Origin: Phoronis australis
Taxonomy: Eukaryota; Phoronida; Phoronidae
Length of the DNA: 47,108 nt
Reading direction: 5' to 3'
NCBI GenBank assembly: GCA_002633005.1
Contig: NMRA01000134.1
Coordinates: 593,925-641,032 of the forward strand
Below the pieces are notes generated by a model. The model saw nothing but the letters and a program-made list of their open reading frames with translations. It did no database searches and had not been told where the DNA came from. Position 1 is the first letter of the stretch, and each line of letters begins with the position of its first letter. The position numbers and the translations under genes were made by a program. This document shows positions 25,176 through 36,362 of this stretch, one piece after another.

Positions 25176-26089
25176 CCTTTCCGGCTGATGGTCACCGACA
25201 ACAAAAACCGCACGCCTACAACGGATGGTATGCAAAAAAATTCAAGCACCTGCTAAAAGCTGTTTTTACGAGATCGCGACCGGTTTCACAATTCTACCAT
25301 ATAATTCACACAACTGTCACCACTAACATAACGAAGATCAACTGCACAACAGGAATACGTTGACTAACAACAACTATTCATGTGTAGAAGCTAAAGCCCT
25401 TGCCAACGCATGCTTTCAGTGCAAATCGCGAGACCCAGAAAGCAAAGACGGGTCAACATGGCGTCTCAACCATGCAATGTATAGTACTCATAGACACATT
25501 TTTTACAAAATGATATATTTCCCTGCAAGTTTACATAAAATCGGTACAGATAAGACAAAATTACTTTAAAGAGCAACACTGTCTGCCCATATTACATTAA
25601 AAATACAAAAAATGTTTGTAGACGACCACTGTGTTGACCATTATGGAACAGGGTATAAACAATGCATCTCATTGATAAATGTGCTGCAGCACATTTTAAA
25701 GGGAAATCGGGGTTACTTTCACCAACAGTTATGCAAAACTGTATTCAATGAGCGTTTACCGGCTACGCAATAGTAATAGTATGGACATGCCACAGCGACA
25801 GGTTGCATTTTTTTCAATTTTATGGTTTAATGGTCTTGATACAAATTTGGGGTCAATTCAGATTAAAGCGGTATTCACAATGCAATGCTTGATGTAAAAA
25901 CTGAAAAACGAGTTGGACCGCTGACAGTTATAAAATTGGTCTCAAATCATTCCTTACTCAGTTTTAAAGTAACTTTGGGCTCGGGAAGATTTCTTCAGAC
26001 CTAGCCCATCAAATTTCCGTGGATAACGTGCTGAAATGTTATCATCTGGTCTGAAGTACGGCGAAAATGTTAGTTTGTTAAGGGCCTAC
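25176..26089. other. Possible promoter and upstream region of the 25-kb exon
   Basis: It contains the leader side of the minus-strand exon at 25175. No TATA box at a convincing distance and no repeats were recognised. The rest is AT-rich without exons. Confidence 0.3.
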
Positions 26090-26405
26090 CAGGGGCGGAT
26101 CCGGGATTTTGAGTTGGGGGGGCAGGGCACAAGAATAACCGCCACATGCGCGCGCCCAGCCTAAAATGTAGGGCTGCAGGGGTCTTGAATTTTTGGGTTT
26201 GCGGACCTCATTACTCAAAAAAACGGTTAACGGAGATTGTTCAAAGCCTATGTATTGCGCATTCGCCCCCCGAGCCCCCCTGGGTGCGCGCATATACTAG
26301 ACAGCAATTCACACCCCGTACTGTTAAATGGTATCTAGGACAATTTTAGGAGGAGGGGCATGGCCCCCTTGCCCCCAATTGGCCCCCTTGCCCTCCTCGC
26401 CACTG
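26090..26405. mobile_element. GC-rich hAT-like element, 316 bp
   Basis: Left end CAGGGGCGGATCC, right end CTCCTCGCCACTG (inverse CAGTGGCGAGGAG). Flanked by CCTAC on both sides (26085-26089 and 26406-26410), a 5-bp target duplication. Contains runs of G or C (TTGGGGGGGC, GGCCCCCTTGCCCCC). At 26146-26293 is an inner inverted repeat, ATGCGCGCGCCCAG to CTGGGTGCGCGCAT, shared with the element at 27508, so it may be composite. Confidence 0.7.
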
Positions 26406-26410
26406 CCTAC

Positions 26411-27507
26411 AAAGGCACACAAATTTTGAATAAGAAATAATTTGAGACCAAATTCATAACGGTAAGAGGTCTCATTTCTCCAATAGAAAGTATGGGTTTA
26501 CTGATGACGCTTTAAGCGGCAATCGGGATGGCGACCGGAGGGTCACCGATCAGTTGAGTTCAGTGCCCAGTACTGTATAACATAAGACATACGCTAACGA
26601 GTTGTGGCGTCCGGCATCAGCTGAAAACAAAGTAATGTAACCATTTCAATACATTTCAACATAACAACCTTAGTGTATTTAATTTAGCAAAATGGTAGCC
26701 GGGAGATCATGGCTCGGCTTATCTGGAATGGTTCATCGGGAAATCTTCGTTCAAGGACTGCTCATATATGTTCAACTGTGCACTTACAAATTTGAACATT
26801 GGTCAGATACGGAGCTTAATCGACACAAACATATCACCACGTGTATCATTTGCAATTATGTCAACCTGTTGGATTGGATATATTTACGTGTCCATTTTAA
26901 TGTTGATGTTAGCGTTTATAAAAACTATAGTAAGAATTTTAAGGCTAAACAAATTCGTAGGTGGACCACTTCAACAAAACTTGTAACTATCGTTCTTTTT
27001 CAACATGCCATTCTTTTTCAAGGTCTTCGGTATTGGTGGATATCTTTAAAACAACAGTCTGATTTTTTTTATGCTGTATTAGACATAATCATGGGCATAG
27101 GCAGGAGAACTTGAAGGAAAGCGTCTTCTAGTCCTTTTGCTGGAAGATGATGCTTATAACGGCGCCAGGAGCCTACAGATATTATACATAAATGTTGAAA
27201 ATGTTTCCATTTAATGATTTATTTCAATCATGTGTCTCAGCAAAGGAAATGAAATCTTTGAACGGTGTTGACCCTCAGTGTTGGTGACTTCATTCCTCGG
27301 TCTGCGATGCAGCCACATCGTTGGCGTCAAAAGATAGGAAGTAACACCTATCACGAACTTACTGTGTTACCTGTAAGGGTATTTTCGTTCATAGTGTGTA
27401 GACTTTCCTGCAGTTGTTGTGTAACTCGATTAAAGCTTGCTGAGTAGTTTAGCTGACTTAGTAAAGAGTAAAACTTTTGTTGCTCCAAACTTTTGAAGGG
27501 TTATAGC
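26411..27507. other. Spacer with two overlapping ORFs of doubtful status
   Basis: An ATG ORF of 140 codons (26692-27114, +) overlaps a second frame (26768-26986) that contains a strongly hydrophobic segment near its middle. Neither has a recognisable family, and two overlapping open frames in AT-rich DNA suggest chance. Nothing else was identified. Confidence 0.35.
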
Positions 27508-27753
27508 ATGCGCGCACCCAGCCTTCGATATGGGGGGCTCGAATTCCAGACCTTGTGGACCATTCGCTAACAAAAGAGCGGGTGGAATAAAAAAAAAACG
27601 GGAGCACCTCTGTGAATTGCGACTTTGCGCATATTTAGTGGACTTTTTACTCGGACTTTTTGTCTTTCGGGGGCGGACCTTTTTGCCCACTTCGCCAAGG
27701 GGGGAGGGGGCTCATTGGAGCCCCCGAGCCCTCCCCCCCTGGGTGCGCGCATG
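27508..27753. mobile_element. GC-rich inverted-repeat element related to 26146-26293
   Basis: Bounded by ATGCGCGCACCCAG (27508) and CTGGGTGCGCGCAT (ending about 27752), a 14-bp perfect inverted repeat. It shares the CCCCCGAGCCC block and the left inner region with the 26-kb element. The 171-codon ORF at 27530-28045 runs through it and is not a gene. Confidence 0.6.
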
Positions 27754-29263
27754 TATGGTGTTACATGACATTATTTTGTTTTCGGTTGGGTGGAAAGTTG
27801 TTGTTGATATCTCAGTGTTATTAATAGGCCCCACCGGGTTTAGCATCATTTTAAATAAACAGGAATTTGGTTACTTCCTGTCTGTGCACGCGGGGCGGCA
27901 GCTGCCGCCGTGGCTGTTGCAAACTATGTCCGCGTCCCGAAATCAAAACCTGACTTCTTCATATACTGTTTCTGAAAGTATGCAGAAGCCGGGATTAAAC
28001 CATCATAATAACAGAGATTGCGTAATCGCCATGCTTTGCAAGTAAACCACATGCACATTCCAGCTTTCAATCATGAGTGTCCAGTATTACGGAACGGACA
28101 TAAGAAACTCTTGAGAAAAGCTACCGTGATCTCACGCTTCTCTTGTAATGCTGTAATGCATAGGGATATCTCACGAAGACTTGCGTGATATTGTTTTTTT
28201 TTTTCAGTTTGAGAGTTTCTGCGAAGCCCCTCGCTTTCCCCACTTTATCCTATGCATTGAGGCGACATCTATTGTGAATAGGAAGCACCTGTTTGTTGTC
28301 TAGTTCATTGGTAACTTGGATTTTTTATTTCGGTTTTGTTTATAAAACTGACGTTACTGGTGGTGAATTCCAGAATTACTGACAGATTATTCTCCAGGCC
28401 ATAGTGTGGGTGTGATGTGAGCACTGATTTGATCAGTGTAGTTACTGTCGAATGACAACTAACAGGCCGGTCTCTTCGAGACGTGGGGGCGAAGTTTAAT
28501 TGACCTATTTACGGAAACCGTAAGCTAGCGCCTTAGAAATCATGTACGGTCTCAAAAGTTAAGAGGTGGATACGATGTGTAGAAATCACGTCATTTTATT
28601 TGTATTTCAATCAGCTAGAGGTCCAGTTTATTCAGATGTGAGGTACCATATCTGTCCAAAATCAGTTGCTGTCTTACAGAGCAGACGATCTCCTGCCCAG
28701 CACTAATCGGATATATGATTAATGGACCCTGATCTTGAGAACAAGGCAATCACTGAATAACGGCCACGTTGTTTAGTGGGTGAAACCGGTTCTCGAAATC
28801 ATAGTCCATTATATGCGACTAGTGCCCTCTCTTGCCTTGCTTGACCAGCGGAATGAGCAGATCAAATAGGCTTTCGAGTCCATATCGGGAGAATTTTACC
28901 ATTTTGTATTATTAGAATTCCACTGAGAAATCATAAACCTCCTGATAGTCATTTTCACATATTTTATCAATACTGAGACTTCAGTCAAGTCAACTGAGAA
29001 TTGTGCTTAATTTGCAACAAATACCACCGTCTCTACAAGTTTCCCCATGCAGTACTTACTGTAAAGACGGTGGCCACTCTATAGGCTCCCCATGATACGT
29101 TGGAAGCGTTCCAGCGAATTGGGTCTCACAATGATTAAACCATCAGTCATATTGCTATGAGTACCTCTTGTGCATAGAGGGACACTTTAGGAAGCCCCAT
29201 TATGCCGTTAACACTCTTACTAGCTCAAACAAATAATCTAATTAGAATGTGAAGTGAACCATC
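27754..29263. other. Non-coding stretch, nothing recognised
   Basis: No exon or repeat family could be supported. Near 28130-28200 are several TCTCACG/CGTGAT motifs, of uncertain meaning. Confidence 0.4.
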
Positions 29264-29781
29264 AGACCCTTTCTCGGTTAACTCTGGTATGAGTGGATGC
29301 TAGTGTCGATGTAAACTATGAAGTTAATTCAACCTCTCATATCGGCTTCAGTAGTTAACGGCATCGTAGTAAACAGTAGGTGATTTTATCATCATCAAAG
29401 TAATCGCAAGGTAGCACTGCATGATGCATCCTGTGCACGCTAAGGTGACAATGTAATTAAGAACAGTATACGTGTGATAATTAACATTAAACTTGTTTCT
29501 AAATCTAACAGTGCGTATTCAAGTAAAATAATAACAATCATTAACAACGACGCTGCCTTTGATTGTTGACGATAGCCGCGAGTAGCCCCTGGTGATAACT
29601 TGGTTGAGACTGAAGTTCGCGTACCGTTCATACTTCAGCGTCAGCGCTTCAGTGTTAAATCCGCCTGTTAACTGCGAAGTTAAATGGCGCTGTTAATTTT
29701 GATCCATTACTGCAGTTAACCATTCATACTGACCGCAACTACCAAAACATCGACGCATCGACGTTAAGTATGAAAGGGCCT
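29264..29781 (-). mobile_element. Short DNA element family A, copy 2 (518 bp)
   Basis: Reverse-oriented relative of 11781-12288. The right side reads CGACGTTAAGTATGAAAGGGCCT and the left side AGACCCTTTCTCGGTTAAC. Internal blocks such as GCCCCTGGTGATAAC (inverse of the GTTATCGCCAGGGGC of copy 1) confirm full-length homology. Divergence between copies is substantial, so the family is old. Confidence 0.68.
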
Positions 29782-32157
29782 TTAGAGGCTTCAGGGGGTA
29801 TAAACTGGACAGTATTATTACTGATCTGAATGGACTTTAGTCCAGTCTCCAGGTGTGGATAATAAAATGTGATAATTCAGTGCCTCTGACCAGTGAATGG
29901 GACTACTTCCATTCATTGAATAAGAAGGTACAATGTCCGAATTTAGAATCATAGTCGTCAAATGCTTGCTTTGGGAGGTAGAATTTGTGAGATGTTGAAG
30001 TCTTGAAATACGTGGCTGTATTTTTGGTGGAGAGAGAAGCGGTGGTCTTTGTAGAGGCTCGACAACCTGGTCAAAATCTAGTCAAAACCTGGTAACCATT
30101 GGTGGGAACTAAAGTTCTATTGTCGCATTTTGGGCTCGCAGGCTTAGAATTTTGGGGACAGTCGTAAATCATGGGTGATCACATTCGTTAGGCCTGAAAT
30201 TGACATACAGTCAGTGAAAGTAGTTCTTTGTGAATCCTGCTCTTAGTCATACAACCGTCCCAGTTGGACTGTGTAGCTAAACACACCTTAATTAACAAAG
30301 GGTTTATTAGTCCTGACTGAGAAGATAATTGTTTAATAACCCCCTGTGGATCCATGAATAGATGAGCCCTGAATGGGACAATTCTTCGACTTTGGTCTCG
30401 CCCGAAAATATTTACCAACTCTCATTTGGAAATGGTTCACTTATGGAGAGAAAACTACTCAAAAGATATTACACACAACTACACACACGTGGAGAAACTT
30501 AAGCTAACCACTCAGTTAATGGCTTGAAGTAGACCCTTGTCGAGTTTCAAAACAAATCATAGCATTTTTTGTTTTTTGCTTAAGTTGAAATAAATTTCCC
30601 CACTGAGATTACTTATATGTACCTTTGTTGATGAATTGTCACTATAAGTCATTTTGAAAACATTTCTTTCACGAATAGCCGTGCTTGTAGTAATACTGAA
30701 AAGACAGTCAAATGAGCTGATTGAGAATTACAGCTACCTCCCACAAAACATCATAGCTGATTTTTGTGTAGAAAAAAGCTGGGGAATTCAAATGTGGGCT
30801 CTACAAAAAGGGTGAAAACTGAAAACAAGCGTGTTAATTCTTCAGGCAGCTCTTATCCAAATGCCGTCAGATTCAAGCACAATAAAGAATAATCGGAAGG
30901 ATTGCAGTTTTCTGTTCGTCCAGCATTGCCCACCTGCCAACTCTAGACGATCCATCTCAACTATATAATGTTACGCTCTTGCAATCAACCTATTTTCGAA
31001 CAGTCCTTCGTTCATTTGCCCATTGATGGCCTCCTTAGGTGTCTCTCTATGTGCACAAGGTACTTATAGAAACATGATGGTTAAGTCAGGGCAAGGTATT
31101 ATTCGCCGAAAAGCTTCCGGGGTATGGAGGTCCTATGGGATAGTTTAGACAGTGGTACTTTCCTGAGAGATTATAGTCTGAGCCACACTGTAGAATACCT
31201 ATCTTGAGTGATTTTGTTCATTAGGTACTGCCTATCATTTCCCAACTAACAGCTATGAATGCTTACCAGTTGGGATTATAACAGGCACTTACTACAGTGC
31301 CTGGGTTTCCGCGACCAGCTTCTTTAATTTTCCTAGGGATTAAGGAACAGAGATTGGTATCTATGACAACTGCTTCTTGTTCATGGTAACATTCTTTCCG
31401 TGGTCATTTTAGACATTGCGGACTATATTAAACTCTAGGCTCATGCTAGACTGTTAAAGGTCTTAGCCAAAATGGCTAAAGCATCTGAAAACTTAGCCAT
31501 TTTCAAAAATTATCAGCCAAAGACTTTCTCTTTTCCCAACCCCTGCAATTGATAAAAATACTTTTACTTTTTATTTTTCACGTTATGCACAGGTCCTTTT
31601 CATAAATATAGTATAAGAAAATATGTTTGCCTTAAAAAAAAGCAAATGATCAACATTCCAAGGTCATATATCTGTTAACCTAATAAGTTGGAGGGGATGT
31701 CAGCCAACATGGGTTTTATTATGACCTAAAAATTTTGGGCAGAGTCATGCAGAGTAGTGAAAAAAACTCATTTAATAACAAATTGACATTTACTTTACCT
31801 TGCTTTCGTTCGGCCACCGCCAAAATGCAAATGCGTCCTAGTCTGTCAATAACTTTTTACGTTTTTTGCAACATTTAGCAAACTGACTAGGTATGATATT
31901 GATATATTTTGATTTAAAAATATATAACAAACTCGTTCTTCCCGGCGTCGTTTGCGCTTTTTAAACCTTGAAAAGAAAACCTGTCAGTGTCAAGACTCAA
32001 ACAAAATTTGACACAAGTTATGCAATGAAAATAGGTAAATTTAGTTAGGAGAGATTCATGTAATGAATGAAATTGTGTAATTATACAAATCTGGGACATA
32101 TATTTGGCAGATGGTATTTTTGGTCAAAAAGTGAAATACGAATGAAAGCGCTCGGAG
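29782..32157. other. Non-coding stretch, nothing recognised
   Basis: AT-rich. A small hairpin (TAGCCAAAATGGCTA) lies at about 31463-31477. No gene or element ends were recognised. Confidence 0.4.
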
Positions 32158-32467
32158 GAGCGACACTTGGCGAAATTAACCAAAAAGATGACGATAAAGA
32201 TGATGACGAAGATGACGAATATGACGATGGTGGTGGCGAGGATGAACAGTAGAAGTAATAATAACATTCACATGACGAACATAGAAGTCCGAAATCAGTA
32301 AGAAATAGACTAGAGTCTTGAGCGACACTTGGCGAAATTAACTGAAAAGACAACGACGGAGATGATGACGAATATGATGATGGTGGGGGCGATCATGAAC
32401 AAACATCATGACATTCATATAATGAACATAGATGTCATAAATCAGTAAGAAATAGGCTACAGTCTTG
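32158..32467 (+). repeat. Direct duplication of a 162-bp segment with GATGAC triplets
   Basis: The two copies start GAGCGACACTTGGCGAAATT (32158; AGCGACACTT near 32321) and each carries a GATGACGA-rich tract, then ATTCA-ATGAACATAGA and CAGTAAGAAATAG. The first copy gives an acidic open frame (DDDKDDDEDDEYDD), which is a composition artefact of the triplet repeat. The second copy has diverged. Confidence 0.75.
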
Positions 32468-32749
32468 TTCAATTGAAGCTTAACCAACATCAATGCAGTA
32501 AGAGTGCTCAGCAAAGGAACAGCGCTATCAGAAAATCTCGAATAATTCGAAAAGTAGACATCGTAGCGGAAAATGGAAAATATCTTCTGAAAGCCCGTTC
32601 AAAACTCTATCTAAATTGATAGTATCACAAAATTCCGTAAATTATTCGAAAAAATGAAATTTTGGTTTTTTTTAAGAAATTCAAAGTCAAATAACTCGAA
32701 AAAGGTAAGTCTGAGAAAAAAATTGTTACAGGTCATTTGAAAGGCTATA

Positions 32750-33037
32750 CTTTAAAGGCGAAGGCAACCTTTTTTCACGTCATTTTTAGCAAAAATAAGG
32801 TTCGTTGATTATCCCAGACATATTTTTCACTTATTTACAGCTTTTCGTAATTTAATCAATTACTCGTCGTCTACTCCGGAAGTGACGTTTTGGGAGGCAA
32901 GAATTTTGCGCCAATTTCTTTTCATACAGTCTGACTGTGAGAGCAGTCGATTCAGTCATTGTTATACCTCGGTTGTGATAAGTTCGGTCGTCGTTTGCTT
33001 TTGTTTACGAGTCAGTCAACATGCCACGCTGTTGCTG
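32750..33037 (+). repeat. Left inverted arm of the P-like element
   Basis: Matches 33941-34228 in reverse, with scattered substitutions and small indels. The inner end carries an ATG at 33021 that opens M-P-R-C-C-C, the start pattern of a THAP zinc finger. Weaker similarity continues about 30 bp farther inward. Confidence 0.75.
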
Positions 33038-33534
33038 CCTACCGAGAGGTGCTCATTGTCGTCTCACGTACAGAGGAAGAACTGTCCCACTTGCCCGAGT
33101 GTCCCGCGACACACTCCCAGTGTATGGTGACTTGAGCACCAAAACTGCTTACATCCCGCCGTGCGACTCCCTCGTCACACACGTGGCACCTTCTAAATAG
33201 CCCCAATACAAGTCCACAATAAACTTATCAAACTTACGCTCACTGATCTGTTCATTGGATGACGAACTGTCCTTTTCACTGGGTGCCAAACTGGGCCTGC
33301 CTCCCTTTCAGTAACGCTAGGACCTTGCTAAAAAGCAAGACTTCGCGAGATTACGTGAGATATTGTCGTGCATTTTAAATTAGAACACGTGACTTTGACT
33401 ACGCTTTAGCTAGGTCCTAGCGTAGATCCTAGCGTCTACTGAACGCACGCCTGTATTCACTCCCACTACTCAACATTGCTGCAGGGCTGCTTACAGGCTC
33501 TGGGCAAGAGACAACAGCACATGGGGAATCACTG

Positions 33535-33957
33535 CTAGTTCCTGGAATTGCACACTATGGGGTACGTTCGGAGGCATGGGTGACAGTAGATGAAGTGCCT
33601 CCAGTCACTGTTTATAGTGGCCACAACTCGCGAGGCTTCTCGCTTCAAAAACGCACTTCTTGGGGGTGGCGACGGGGCACTGCCGGGAGTCAACAGCGAC
33701 GGTATGGAACCCTTCTTCAGGCGTTGTTTCGCAGGGATCTTCATCAATTCAGCGTACATATCTCTGTCATAATCTGATGGCTGAAAATGCTTACCACTGC
33801 TTTGTACGTTGCGTGAACGGGTAGCGCTGCGTTCTTCACACACAAACGAACTAGCCAACTACGGCGACGTGCCATCCTTCGGAAAGAGATGCAAGGTACC
33901 CAAAGCGCGCATGAGTCGATAATGAGTACATCCTGGTACACAGCAACAGTGCGGCAC
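33535..33957 (-). pseudogene. Broken THAP-domain (P-type transposase-like) gene remnant
   Basis: Reading the minus strand from 33957 gives VPHCCCVPGCTHYRL, then LHLFPKDGTSP and a TAG stop. The frame then continues to GKHF, MKIPAKQRLKKG and SIPSLLTP. This follows the THAP C2CH layout: CxxxC near the N-terminus, an FP motif, a C-x2-H-F motif, and a closing hydrophobic box. Damage is clear. The start is GTG, there is an in-frame stop at codon 33, and the Cys before GKHF is replaced by Ser. The expected basic-Trp segment (RRRSWLVRLC) sits in another frame (within 33744-34019), implying compensating frameshifts. THAP domains bind DNA in P-element transposases and in host proteins derived from them. 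Only this domain and a short tail remain; no catalytic region is present. Confidence 0.65.
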
Positions 33958-34228
33958 GTTGACTGACTTGTAAACAAAAGCAAACGACAACCGAACTTAT
34001 CACATCCGAGGTAGAACAATGACTGACTTGACAGCTCTCACAGTCTGACTGTATGAAAAGAAATTGGCGCGAAATTCTTGCCTCCTAAAACGTCACTTCC
34101 GGAGTAGAGGACGAAAAATTAATTAAATTACGAAAATCTGTAATTAAGGGAAAAATATGTCTGGGATAATCAACAGACCTTATTTTTGCTAAAAGTGACA
34201 TAAAAAAAGGTTGCCTTCGCCTTTAAAG
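33941..34228 (-). repeat. Right inverted arm of the P-like element
   Basis: Inverse of the left arm. In this arm the codon corresponding to the THAP start is GTG (33955-33957) rather than ATG. It abuts directly, at AATCCACATGC, a sequence belonging to the 3.6-kb tandem unit. Confidence 0.75.
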
Positions 34229-34865
34229 AATCCACATGCAAAAATTCACGTCATTCTCTCTTCCCGTTTAAAATGGCACTCCAGCACGACTGAAAATAGG
34301 TATTAGGTCAACATGGGCCAAATCCGTCATCTTGGAAGCAACTTCCGTTTTTTTAGATCTGAATAATAGAATGTCATAAGAAACTAACACCTGCAAAAAT
34401 TTGGAGGAATTGCCCCTATAATGCGCCTTCTACAGGAGAAAACGTTTTTTTCCCAAAATCAAGGTGCGCATGCGCGATTGCCGATATTTCCGCCCTCTTT
34501 TACCGGAAGTTAACAATTTCCGGTACACATGTAGCACGCGCCCTCTTCAATAATTGTACCGATTCTCAGCCCTGTACATACAAAATTATAGCCTCCAGGA
34601 GCATTTGAATCTTAAAATGGAAACAAAATGGCCGCCATATCCGTCATCTTGAATATGATTATGATGAAAAACAATAGGCTTCCAGGACTTCCGAAACTAC
34701 GTGTTATGTGATTATCGGACGAAAATTGCGACCTGTATCGTGCGAACAAACAAAAAAATATACTTGAAAGAATCCACATGCAAAAAATCACGTCTTTTTC
34801 TCTTCCCGTTTAAAATTGCACTCCAGTACGACTGAAAATGGGTCAACATGCGCCAGATCCGCCAT

Positions 34866-34866
34866 N
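34866..34866. other. Undetermined base (N) at an out-of-phase join
   Basis: The flanks are GATCCGCCAT before and TTTCCGCCCTC after. In intact copies GATCCGCCAT is followed by CTTGAAAGC and TTTCCGCCCTC is preceded by GCCGATA, so the N joins two different positions of the unit. This looks like a contig join or collapsed gap. Confidence 0.85.
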
Positions 34867-36150
34867 TTTCCGCCCTCTTTTATCGGAAGTTAACAATTTC
34901 CGGTACACATGTAGCACGCGCCCTCTTCAATAATTGTACCGATTCTCAGCCCTGTACATACAAAATTATAGCCTCCAGGAGCATTTGAATCTTAAAATGG
35001 AAACAAATTGCCGCCATATCCGCATTCTTGAATATGATTATGACGAAAAACAATAGGCTTCCAGGACTTCCAAAACTACTTATGTGTAAATTTTGTGATT
35101 ATCGGACGAAAATTGCGACCTGTATCGTGCGAACAAACAAAAAAATATACTTGAAAGAATCCACATGCAAAAAATGACGTCTTTTTCTCTTCCCGTTTAA
35201 AATTGCACTCCAGTACGACTGAAAATGGGTCAACATGCGCCAGATCCGCCATCTTGAAAGCAACTTCCGGTTTTTTGGCTTTGTATAATAGCATGTCATA
35301 AGAAACTAATACCTGTAAAAATTCGAAGGAAAGATTTGCAATTTGGTTTTTCTGTTTAAGTGTTTGGTGTCTGTTTCCTGAGGACTATCTTGGGCACGCA
35401 CGCTTTTCAAATATGCTGTATGAGTGTATCCTGGAGGGCTATTTTTGGAAAATTATATGATTTAGTAAAACACATTTTGTGTACATTTAAATGAAAGTAC
35501 GTAATAAAAATCTGATAATAAGCGGCATAGGCTATACAAAGTGCGTACCGCGATCTACACCCCCTGCTAAGATATCGCAATTTTTGATAAAAGTACAAAA
35601 TGTGCTTCCTAATATGGCTGCCTGACTTGCCCCAGAGTACAATAAAAATAATGGCCTCTAATAATTTGAATTCTTTTATGCTGCTAAACAATGAATATTT
35701 AACAAAGTGAACATTTCTCAATTCTCAGCCTCACCTTCTTTGTACTTACCTGACCTACACGAAAATACATAGTAGTAAACACCTACATGTGTGCGTTTCA
35801 TTTAACAATACTGCTTGCGAGTAGTGTGGACTAAAAAGATAACATTTTATGAGTAGACACTGTTTGCATTAGCGACAAGCAATAGATGAGGTGGGGCGGT
35901 GGAAAAGCTGACTTCTAAGTTTCACTGACGATCAAAATCTGCCAGTGTTTTGGCACTTCAAACTGAAGAATAAAAGAAAAAGAAAGCAATCGGAAAGAAG
36001 CAAAACAAAGTATACTGGAGTTTAAAAAATAAAATGACGAAAACAATTTTGAAACATATTCAAGGCTAACGATTGTTTGGTAAATGGCCCTTTGTCAAGA
36101 CGAGCCCAAGTTACCGTTTTTAATTATTTTGCAATATCTAAAATGTCATC

Positions 36151-36208
36151 AAACCCATACTTTCGACATTTCAGGCTACATTTCAGGAAATGCCGAAAGT
36201 ATGGGTTT
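36151..36208. repeat. 58-nt hairpin in array copy 1
   Basis: 22-nt arms: AAACCCATACTTTCGACATT plus two bases, and the inverse ending CGAAAGTATGGGTTT, around a 14-nt loop. There is one mismatch in the stem (GCCG where GTCG would pair). The same hairpin recurs at 39745-39802 and 43339-43396. Confidence 0.8.
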
Positions 36209-36362
36209 GACTCTGTGCAAATGTCAAATAACATTAATTTCGGTGTGATCAGCCACGACTGTTGAGAAAGTAGTGCTAACCGTTACCTTTGCGCTTAAGT
36301 AGCGTGAATACCACGGCTGATAGGCATTTTAAAAGTTGTCTGTGGGCAAAGGGAATCTCAGT

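Larger units (their letters stand above)
32750..34228. mobile_element. P-element-like transposon with long inverted arms (1,479 bp including flanks)
   Basis: The arms of about 290 bp are 32750-33037 and 33941-34228. They start CTTTAAAGGCGAAGGCAACC and share CACTTCCGGAGTAG and CAGTCTGACTGT blocks in inverse order. The outermost CTTTAAAG is a palindrome and sits on both sides, so it can be read as an 8-bp target duplication around GCGAAGGCAACC ends. The first codons of a THAP-domain gene lie at the inner edge of both arms, and a broken THAP reading frame fills the right half. A THAP domain plus 8-bp duplication is the signature of P-superfamily transposons; the assignment is inferred from these two marks. 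The element has no intact transposase. Confidence 0.7.

Noticed and set aside
26692-27114. 140-codon ATG ORF with an overlapping hydrophobic frame (26768-26986)
   Set aside because: No recognisable family, two overlapping open frames in AT-rich DNA, no clear splice or polyadenylation context. Kept only as a remark in the spacer entry.
27530-28045. 171-codon ORF, the longest in the window
   Set aside because: It runs through the GC-rich inverted-repeat element at 27508-27753. Composition comes from G/C runs and no domain is visible.
32067-32252. Acidic ORF rich in Asp/Glu
   Set aside because: Caused by GATGAC triplet repeats. The duplicated segment next to it does not keep the frame.
35743-35755. 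Minus-strand splice-donor consensus (CAG|GTAAGTAC) in each array unit
   Set aside because: A good donor alone, with no coding exon or convincing acceptor upstream. Could be part of a non-coding RNA, but this is unsupported.
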